A DNA stretch of 5,444 nt, taken from positions 1 to 5,444 of the forward strand of contig JADZDN010000446.1 in assembly GCA_020851015.1 (NCBI GenBank), read 5' to 3'. The notes under the pieces are model-generated. The model was not told where the DNA came from. It did not search any database and saw nothing but the letters and a program-made list of their open reading frames with translations. The position numbers and the translations under genes are program-made. This DNA comes from Alphaproteobacteria bacterium. GTDB taxonomy: Bacteria > Pseudomonadota > Alphaproteobacteria > JAEULC01. Shown here piece after piece: positions 1 to 5,444 of this stretch. Each line of letters starts with the position of its first letter. Positions within the stretch are counted from its first letter, which is position 1.

Positions 1-1180
1 CGCGCACCACCTCGTCCTCCACCAGCGCCATGATGTCGTCGTCGTAGACGTTCTTCTTCTTGTCGGCCACGTCCTTGAAGCGCTTGAAGGCGTCCTCCAG
101 CGCGTTGTCGCCGAGCTGGAAGCCCAGTTCCTTCAGCTTCGCCTTGAAGGCGTGCCGGCCGGAATGCTTGCCCATCACCAGGGTCGAGCGGTTCAGCCCG
201 ACCGACTCCGGCGTCATGATCTCGTAGGTGCCGGCGTGCTTCAGCATGCCGTCCTGGTGGATGCCCGACTCGTGGGCGAACGCGTTGGCGCCGACGATCG
301 CCTTGTTCGGCTGCACCGGGAAGCCGGTGATGGTCGACACCAGGTGCGACGCCTTGGTGATGAACTCGGTCTTGATGCCGGTGGTGTAGGGCATGGCGTC
401 GTGGCGCGTGTGCAGCGCCATGACGATCTCCTCCAGCGCCGCGTTGCCCGCCCGCTCGCCCAGGCCGTTGATCGTGCATTCCACCTGGCGCGCCCCGGCG
501 TTGACGGCGGCGAGCGAGTTGGCGACGCCCAGGCCCAGGTCGTTGTGGCAATGGACCGATACGACCGCCTTGTCGATGTTCGGCACGCGGTCGAACAGCA
601 TCTTGATCAGCGCCGCGAATTCCTCGGGCACGGCGTAGCCGACCGTGTCGGGGATGTTGATCGTGCGCGCGCCGGCCTTGATCGCGCTCTCCACGCAGCG
701 GCACAGGAAGTCGCGCTCGGTGCGCGATCCGTCCTCGGGCGACCATTCGACGTCGTCGCACAGGTTGCGCGCGTAGGCGATGCTGTCGACCACCGCCTGG
801 TGCACCGCCTCGGGCTCCATCTGCAGCTTGTATTTCATATGCAGCGGGCTGGTCGAAAGAAAGGTGTGGATGCGCGCGCGCCTGGCGCCCTTGAGCGCCT
901 CCCAGGCGCGGTCGATGTCCTTGCGCCCGGCGCGCGCCAGGCCGGCGACGATCGAGCTTCGGACCGTCCCGGCCACCGCCTTGACGGCGTCGAAATCGCC
1001 CTGCGAGGCGATCGGGAATCCAGCCTCGATGATGTCGACGCCCATCTCCTCCAGCACCTGGGCGATGCGCAGCTTCTCCTCCAGGTTCATGGAGGCGCCG
1101 GGCGACTGCTCGCCGTCGCGCAGCGTGGTGTCGAAGATGTAGACGCGGCTCTTGTCGACGGATTTCGTGCTGCGGGTCAT
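1..1180 (-). CDS. leuA: 2-isopropylmalate synthase, partial (C-terminal end beyond left edge)
   Basis: LeuA condenses 2-oxoisovalerate with acetyl-CoA to give 2-isopropylmalate, the first committed step of leucine synthesis, in the cytoplasm. The reverse-strand translation from ATG 1180 gives 393 residues before the edge. The DRE-TIM-barrel hallmarks are all visible: [12 protein letters not shown] at about 17-28 (catalytic Arg21, metal ligand Asp22), [12 protein letters not shown] at 210-221 (metal ligands His210 and His212), NGLGERAGN at 238-246 (Asn246), and HESGIHQDG at 303-311. Family members are usually about 510-520 residues, so roughly the last quarter, the leucine-sensing domain, is missing from view. 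The start is supported by GAGGA (1188-1192) seven bases upstream and by homology beginning within about 12 residues. The gene follows dppF on the same strand after 138 bp. Its own spacer contains the palindromes described separately. Homocitrate and citramalate synthases share the fold, but the sequence reads as a standard LeuA. Confidence 0.95.
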   Translation of the reverse strand, partial: MTRSTKSVDKSRVYIFDTTLRDGEQSPGASMNLEEKLRIAQVLEEMGVDIIEAGFPIASQGDFDAVKAVAGTVRSSIVAGLARAGRKDIDRAWEALKGARRARIHTFLSTSPLHMKYKLQMEPEAVHQAVVDSIAYARNLCDDVEWSPEDGSRTERDFLCRCVESAIKAGARTINIPDTVGYAVPEEFAALIKMLFDRVPNIDKAVVSVHCHNDLGLGVANSLAAVNAGARQVECTINGLGERAGNAALEEIVMALHTRHDAMPYTTGIKTEFITKASHLVSTITGFPVQPNKAIVGANAFAHESGIHQDGMLKHAGTYEIMTPESVGLNRSTLVMGKHSGRHAFKAKLKELGFQLGDNALEDAFKRFKDVADKKKNVYDDDIMALVEDEVVR

Positions 1181-1187
1181 GGGCGGG

Positions 1188-1192
1188 TCCTC
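1188..1192 (-). promoter_or_regulatory. Ribosome binding site of leuA
   Basis: On the minus strand GAGGA lies seven bases before the ATG at 1180. It fixes this ATG as the start and argues against using the upstream ATGs at about 1228-1237, which are in another frame. Confidence 0.7.
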
Positions 1193-1234
1193 GATCCAAT
1201 GCTTCCGCGGCCAGGCGCCGAGCCTCGCATGGTC

Positions 1235-1257
1235 ATGGTTAATCCGGAGTTAACCAT
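1235..1257. promoter_or_regulatory. Perfect inverted repeat matching a CtrA box (TTAA-N7-TTAACC)
   Basis: The arms ATGGTTAA (1235-1242) and TTAACCAT (1250-1257) are exact reverse complements around a 7 bp centre, TCCGGAG. This contains TTAA-N7-TTAAC, the published full binding site of CtrA, the alphaproteobacterial cell-cycle and motility response regulator, and it reads the same on both strands. No other TTAA was found in the window, so the pair is unlikely to be background. It lies 55 bp upstream of the leuA start, where a promoter would be expected. CtrA binding is an inference from the consensus. A different dimeric regulator of leuA is the main alternative. Confidence 0.55.
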
Positions 1258-1267
1258 TTCGCCCGGC

Positions 1268-1283
1268 GGTTTCACGTGAAAAA
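1268..1283. promoter_or_regulatory. parS-like centromere site (candidate ParB binding site)
   Basis: The core TTTCACGTGAAA (1270-1281) is a perfect 12 bp palindrome. The 16-mer 1268-1283 matches the bacterial parS consensus TGTTTCACGTGAAACA at 14 of 16 positions. The mismatches are at consensus position 1 (G for T) and position 15 (A for C). ParB loads at parS and spreads to help segregate the chromosome, and such sites usually lie near the replication origin. The site is non-coding, between dppF and leuA. It is the only CACGTG I noticed in the window. An operator for a LacI- or TetR-type repressor is a possible alternative. Confidence 0.55.
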
Positions 1284-1318
1284 CAACAATACGCCGGACG
1301 AGGCCGCAAGCGCCAGTT

Positions 1319-2325
1319 CTAGCCGGCGATCTCTTCGGCGAAATGGCAGGCCGCCAGCCGCCCGTCGACCGGCCGCAGCGCCGGCACCTCGGCCTTGCAG
1401 CGGTCCTGGGCAAAGGGGCAGCGCGTGTGGAACGCGCAGCCCTTGGGCGGATTCAAGGGCGAGGGCAGCTCGCCCTTGACGATCTGCGGGTCGATCCGCT
1501 GGTCGGGATCGACCCTGGGCGTCGCCGCCAGCAGCGCCATGGTGTAGGGGTGGCGCGGGGCGGCGAACAGCGTCTCCTTGGGCCCATGCTCGACCGGCCG
1601 GCCCAGATACATCACCAGCACCTCGTTGGCGATGTGCCGCACGACGCTGAGATCGTGCGAGATGAACAGGTAGGCCAGGTTGAACTGCTCCTGCAGGTCC
1701 ATCATCAGGTTCAGCACCTGGGCCTGGATCGAGATGTCGAGGGCCGAGACCGGCTCGTCCGCCACCACCAGCCGCGGGTTCAGCATCAGCGCGCGGGCGA
1801 TCGCGATGCGCTGGCGCTGGCCGCCCGAGAACATGTGCGGGTAGCGGTTATAGTGCTCGGGGCGCAGGTTGACGGCGGCCAGCATGGCGAGCGCCCGGTC
1901 GCGCCGCTCCGCCGCCTTCATCGCCGTGTTGATGATCAGCGGCTCTTCCAGGATGGCGCCGACCTTGCGCCGCGGGTTCAGCGAGCCGTAGGGATCCTGG
2001 AACACCATCTGCACGGCGCGCCGCAGCTCGCGCCTGGCCGTCGCGTCGCCGCTGAACGGCTCGCGCCCCATCAGCTTCAGCGTGCCGCCGCTTGGCGGCT
2101 CGATCAGCGTCACGACGCGGGCCAGGGTGGACTTGCCGCTGCCGGACTCGCCGACGATCGCCAGGGTCCGCCCGGCCTCGAGCACGAAGCTGATGCCGTC
2201 GACCGCGCGGACGGTGGCATGGCCGCGCAGCAGGCCGCGGCGGATCTCGTAGTGGCGCTTGAGGTCGACCGCCTCGATCACCACGTCGCGGCCGGCCCCG
2301 GCCCTGGGCGCAGCGGCGGCGACCA

Positions 2326-2326
<1 letters not shown>
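1319..2326 (-). CDS. dppF: Dipeptide ABC transporter ATP-binding subunit DppF
   Basis: DppF is one of the two cytoplasmic ATPases that power peptide import through DppBC. The 335-residue protein (E. coli DppF is about 334) has every ABC motif: Walker [10 protein letters not shown] at 59-67, Q-loop Gln110, signature FSGGQ at 166-170, Walker B LVVADE at 186-191, D-loop SALD at 194-197, and switch His224 in ISHD. It ends in the oligopeptide-transporter tail, with HPY at 259-261 and four cysteines (297, 303, 310, 327) in a C-x5-C-x6-C-x16-C pattern. The frame stays open 218 codons further upstream, but that stretch is a shadow of dppD. The start at 2326 is chosen because GGGAG (2334-2338) lies seven bases upstream, ABC homology begins shortly after, and the ATG overlaps the dppD stop by one base (TGATG), implying translational coupling. 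It is the last gene of the operon. Confidence 0.93.
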
Positions 2327-3291
<965 letters not shown>

Positions 3292-3296
3292 GGCGG

Positions 3297-4205
3297 TCAG
3301 CGCTTGAGCTTGGGGTCGAGCGCGTCGCGCAGCCCGTCGCCCATCAGGTTGAAGGCCAGCACGGTCAGCAGGATCGCCACCCCGGGCAGGGTCACCACCC
3401 ACCAGGCGCGCTGGATGAACTGCAGCGCGTCCGACAGCATCGTGCCCCATTCCGGCGTCGGTGGCTGCGCGCCGAGGCCAAGAAAACCGAGCGCCGCCGT
3501 GTCGAGGATCGCGGTCGAGAAGCCGAGCGTCGCCTGCACGATCAGCGGCGCCAGGCAGTTCGGCAGCACGGTCAGGAACATCAGCCTGGGCAGGCGCGCG
3601 CCGGTCATGCGCGCGGCGGTGACATAGTCCTTGGACAGTTCGGTCAGCACCGCGGCGCGGGTCAGCCGCGCGAAGCCCGGCAGCACCACCACCGAGACCG
3701 CCAGCATGGCGTTGAACAGGCCGGGGCCGAGGATCGCCACCACGACGATCGCCAGCAGCAGGGCCGGCATCGCCAGCAGCGTATCCATCGCCCGCATGAC
3801 CGCGATATCGACCGGGCCGGGGAAGAAGCCCGCGGTCAATCCCAGCACCACGCCCACCAGCAGACCCAGCGCGATGACGAACACGCCGACCGCCATCGAC
3901 ACCCGCGCGCCATGGATCAGGCGCGACAGGATGTCCCGGCCGATATCGTCGGTGCCGAGCACGAAGCGCCAGGTGCCGCCGTCCTGCCAGACCGGCGGAC
4001 GCAGCAGCGCGTCGCGGAACTGCTCGGCCGGCGGATGCGGCGCCAGGACGTCGGCGAAGGTGGCGACCAGGGCCAGGAAGACGATGACCGCCAGCCCCAT
4101 CAGCGCCCCCTTGTTCTGGCGGAAATAGCGCCAGAACTCGACCAGCGGATGCGGCGGGGCGGCGCCGTGGACCGCGGCGGGGATCGCGCCTGCGTCGGTT
4201 GCCAT
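3297..4205 (-). CDS. dppC: Dipeptide ABC transporter permease DppC
   Basis: DppC is the second inner-membrane permease and forms the translocation channel with DppB. The protein is 302 residues (E. coli DppC about 300). After a short cytoplasmic N-terminus, the first membrane helix is at roughly 34-55. The family hallmark [21 protein letters not shown] lies at about 83-103. Further hydrophobic segments are near 104-127, 134-160, 165-180, 217-241 and 268-289. The ATPase-coupling (EAA-type) loop [16 protein letters not shown] is at 193-208. The last 20 residues, including [15 protein letters not shown], are near-invariant in the family as I remember it. The ATG at 4205 is 4 bp after the dppB stop, with AAGGGG (4216-4221) ten bases upstream. 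No other upstream start is plausible. Close resemblance to E. coli DppC rather than OppC or GsiD is judged from memory. Confidence 0.94.
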   Translation of the reverse strand: MATDAGAIPAAVHGAAPPHPLVEFWRYFRQNKGALMGLAVIVFLALVATFADVLAPHPPAEQFRDALLRPPVWQDGGTWRFVLGTDDIGRDILSRLIHGARVSMAVGVFVIALGLLVGVVLGLTAGFFPGPVDIAVMRAMDTLLAMPALLLAIVVVAILGPGLFNAMLAVSVVVLPGFARLTRAAVLTELSKDYVTAARMTGARLPRLMFLTVLPNCLAPLIVQATLGFSTAILDTAALGFLGLGAQPPTPEWGTMLSDALQFIQRAWWVVTLPGVAILLTVLAFNLMGDGLRDALDPKLKR

Positions 4206-4209
4206 GGTG

Positions 4210-5220
4210 CTAGCGCCCCTTGCGGATGCGCGGGTTGATCAGCCCGTACATCACGTCGACCGTCAGGTTGACGATCATGACGATCGAGGCGGCCAGCAGA
4301 ACGCCGCCCTGGACCACCGGGTAGTCGCGCCGGCGGATCGATTCGATCAGCCACTTGCCGACGCCGGGCCACGAGAAGATGGTCTCGGTCAGGATCGCGC
4401 CGCTCAAGAGCGCGCCGACCTGAAGCCCGATCACGGTGATCACCGGGATCAGCGCGTTGCGCAGCGCGTGCAGCCCCACCACGCGCCAGGGCGGCAGGCC
4501 CTTCGCGCGCGCGGTGCGGATGTAGTCCTCGTTCAGCACTTCGAGCATCGACGAGCGCGTCATGCGCGCGATCACCGCCAGCGGGATGGTGCCCAGCGCG
4601 ACGGCGGGAAGGATCAGGTGCTGCAGCGCCGAGCGGAAGGCGCCCCATTCGCCCGCCATGGCCGCGTCCAGCAGCACGAAGCCGGTGACCGGCTCGACGA
4701 AGTACCTGACCGCCATGCGCCCGCTGACCGGGGTCCAGCCGAGCGTCACCGAGAACAGCAGGATCAGCAGCAGGCCCCACCAGAAGATCGGCATGGAGTA
4801 GCCGGTGAGCGACGCGCCCATGACGGTGTGATCGAATACCGAGTTCCGCCGCACCGCCGCGACGATGCCGGCGGGCAGGCCGATCAGCACGGCGAAGGCG
4901 ATCGCAGTGAACGACAGCTCGACGGTCGCCGGAAACAGCGCCAGGAATTCCGACAACACCGGCGTGCGCGTGATGATCGAGGTGCCGAACTTGCCGTGGG
5001 CAAGGTCGTCCAGGTAGTAGGCGTACTGCACCAGGATCGGCTGGTCGAGGCCCAGATCGGCCTTCATCTGGTTGTAGACCGATTCCTCGATGCTGCGCTC
5101 GCCGAACATCAGCAGGATGGGATCGCCGGGGATCAGCCGGATCATGGCAAAGGTCAGCAGCGTGACGCCCAGGAAGGTCGGCACGATCAGCGTCAGTCGC
5201 GTCAGCAGGAACCGCAGCAT
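4210..5220 (-). CDS. dppB: Dipeptide ABC transporter permease DppB
   Basis: DppB is an inner-membrane permease that pairs with DppC. The 336-residue protein (E. coli DppB about 339) starts MLRFLLTRLTLIVPTF, and its first membrane helix (about 9-29) ends in the family motif PGDP at 31-34. A periplasmic stretch follows to about residue 97. Hydrophobic segments lie near 99-122, 134-160, 203-219, 253-277 and 304-327. The ATPase-coupling loop EDYIRTARAKG is at 231-241, and ILTETIFSWPGVG is at 276-288. These blocks agree closely with E. coli DppB as remembered. The frame is open 20 codons further upstream, but that part is Arg/Gly-rich and non-homologous. The ATG at 5220 is preferred because the hydrophobic N-terminus begins there and GGGGA (5228-5232) lies seven bases before it. 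It is the first gene after the dppA hairpin. Confidence 0.94.
   Translation of the reverse strand: MLRFLLTRLTLIVPTFLGVTLLTFAMIRLIPGDPILLMFGERSIEESVYNQMKADLGLDQPILVQYAYYLDDLAHGKFGTSIITRTPVLSEFLALFPATVELSFTAIAFAVLIGLPAGIVAAVRRNSVFDHTVMGASLTGYSMPIFWWGLLLILLFSVTLGWTPVSGRMAVRYFVEPVTGFVLLDAAMAGEWGAFRSALQHLILPAVALGTIPLAVIARMTRSSMLEVLNEDYIRTARAKGLPPWRVVGLHALRNALIPVITVIGLQVGALLSGAILTETIFSWPGVGKWLIESIRRRDYPVVQGGVLLAASIVMIVNLTVDVMYGLINPRIRKGR
4216..4221 (-). promoter_or_regulatory. Ribosome binding site of dppC, inside the end of dppB
   Basis: AAGGGG on the minus strand lies ten bases before the ATG at 4205, within the final codons of dppB. The spacing is slightly long but acceptable, and it supports coupled translation of dppB and dppC. 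Confidence 0.5.
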
Positions 5221-5340
5221 CGCGCTTTCCCCAAGCGCCCGACCGGACCGCGCCCTAGAGCCCCGCGCGCGGCCGGCCAAGAAGATGATGGGGGAGCGGC
5301 GGCCGCTCCCCCATGCAAGAAGCCTACCCGGCCCGTCGCA
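5221..5340. other. Intergenic spacer between dppA and dppB
   Basis: This 120 bp spacer holds the strong hairpin at 5288-5314 and a purine-rich ribosome binding site for dppB at 5228-5232. It is otherwise GC-rich with no recognisable promoter. The permease genes are therefore probably transcribed by read-through from dppA. Confidence 0.55.
5288..5314 (-). terminator. GC-rich hairpin after dppA (partial terminator or mRNA-stabilising element)
   Basis: Two perfect 13 bp arms (5288-5300 and 5302-5314) flank a single central base at 5301. In RNA this would fold as a stem of about 11-12 bp, almost all G:C, with a tiny loop. It begins 26 bases after the dppA stop. The bases that follow on the minus strand (TCATCTTCTTGG) are pyrimidine-rich but contain no uninterrupted U-run, so it is not a textbook terminator. 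In many solute-transport operons a stem-loop after the binding-protein gene protects its mRNA and lowers expression of the permease genes, and that role is inferred here. Confidence 0.6.
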
Positions 5341-5444
5341 TCACTCCTTGATGTCGACGCCGTAGAACAGATGCCCGCCGAACGGATGCAGCTTGAAGTC
5401 GATGACTTCCTTGCGCACGGGCTTGTACTGGATGGAATGCGCGA
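5341..5444 (-). CDS. dppA: Peptide-binding protein, family 5, partial (C-terminal 33 residues)
   Basis: The frame enters from the right edge and ends at TGA 5341-5343. The 33 complete visible residues end in FKLHPFGGHLFYGVDIKE, typical of the C-terminus of family-5 extracytoplasmic solute-binding proteins of the DppA/OppA type. The ligand pocket and any signal peptide are outside the window. The name dppA rests on this short tail and on the position immediately upstream of dppBCDF, which reproduces the E. coli operon order. In a Gram-negative cell it would act in the periplasm, delivering dipeptides or another small ligand to DppBC. The substrate cannot be read from this fragment. Confidence 0.75.
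   Translation of the reverse strand, partial: AHSIQYKPVRKEVIDFKLHPFGGHLFYGVDIKE

Larger units (their letters stand above)
1181..1318. other. Intergenic spacer between dppF and leuA
   Basis: This 138 bp spacer is visibly richer in A+T than its surroundings, especially 1235-1292. It contains the CtrA-like inverted repeat, the parS-like palindrome and the leuA ribosome binding site. I see no convincing intrinsic terminator after dppF and no clean sigma-70 -35/-10 pair. Transcription of leuA therefore probably begins here from a promoter I cannot define, or partly by read-through from the dpp operon. I also see no leucine-rich leader peptide that would indicate classical attenuation. Confidence 0.6.

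Noticed and set aside
152..1279. 375-codon plus-strand open frame antisense to leuA
   Set aside because: Its translation is rich in Arg, Ala, Gly, Asp and His with no recognisable domain, and it mirrors a well-supported leuA reading frame. High G+C makes antisense stops rare.
1284..1318. Possible intrinsic terminator downstream of dppF
   Set aside because: No stem with substantial perfect pairing followed by a U-tract could be found. The T-rich stretch at 1280-1292 on the minus strand belongs to the flank of the parS-like palindrome.
3292..3450. 53-codon N-terminal extension of DppD
   Set aside because: It overlaps the 3' end of dppC and does not resemble the family, which begins at the MALLEIRNL start at 3291.
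5249..5272. Second weak inverted repeat CCGCGC...GCGCGG upstream of dppB
   Set aside because: Six GC pairs around a 12 bp loop are expected by chance in such GC-rich sequence.
5221..5280. 20-codon N-terminal extension of DppB
   Set aside because: The extra residues are Arg/Gly/Ala-rich and precede the conserved hydrophobic N-terminus. The ribosome binding site supports ATG 5220.

Overview
The window is about two-thirds G+C or more, and every gene I can support lies on the minus strand. The base composition, the protein sequences and the short sites in the one informative spacer suggest a high-GC alphaproteobacterium, perhaps Rhodospirillales-like. That placement is inference; no rRNA or marker gene is present.

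Read in the direction of transcription (right to left), the window opens with the last 33 residues of a family-5 peptide-binding protein (dppA-like, 5341-5444). A 120 bp spacer follows, carrying a perfect GC-rich hairpin (5288-5314). Then come four tightly packed genes: dppB (4210-5220), dppC (3297-4205), dppD (2326-3291) and dppF (1319-2326). The junctions are 4 bp, 5 bp and a 1 bp overlap. Together with dppA this is the order of the Escherichia coli dppABCDF operon. From memory of the E. coli proteins, the two permeases match closely in sequence and length. The product would be an inner-membrane ABC importer for dipeptides or a related small ligand: DppB/DppC form the channel, DppD/DppF hydrolyse ATP, and DppA captures ligand in the periplasm.

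A 138 bp spacer (1181-1318) separates dppF from leuA. It is the most interesting non-coding DNA here. It holds a 12 bp palindrome that matches the bacterial chromosome-partition site parS at 14 of 16 positions (1268-1283). Twelve bases away is a perfect 8 bp inverted repeat with a 7 bp centre (1235-1257), which reads as a full CtrA box, TTAA-N7-TTAACC. These are the only two TTAA words I found in the window.

The left end (1-1180) is leuA, 2-isopropylmalate synthase, the first committed enzyme of leucine biosynthesis. It starts at 1180 and runs off the left edge after 393 codons, before its regulatory domain.

Most of the window is ordinary core metabolism and transport. I found no mobile element, CRISPR array, RNA gene or evident new multi-gene system. 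The long plus-strand open frames are GC-driven shadows of the minus-strand genes.
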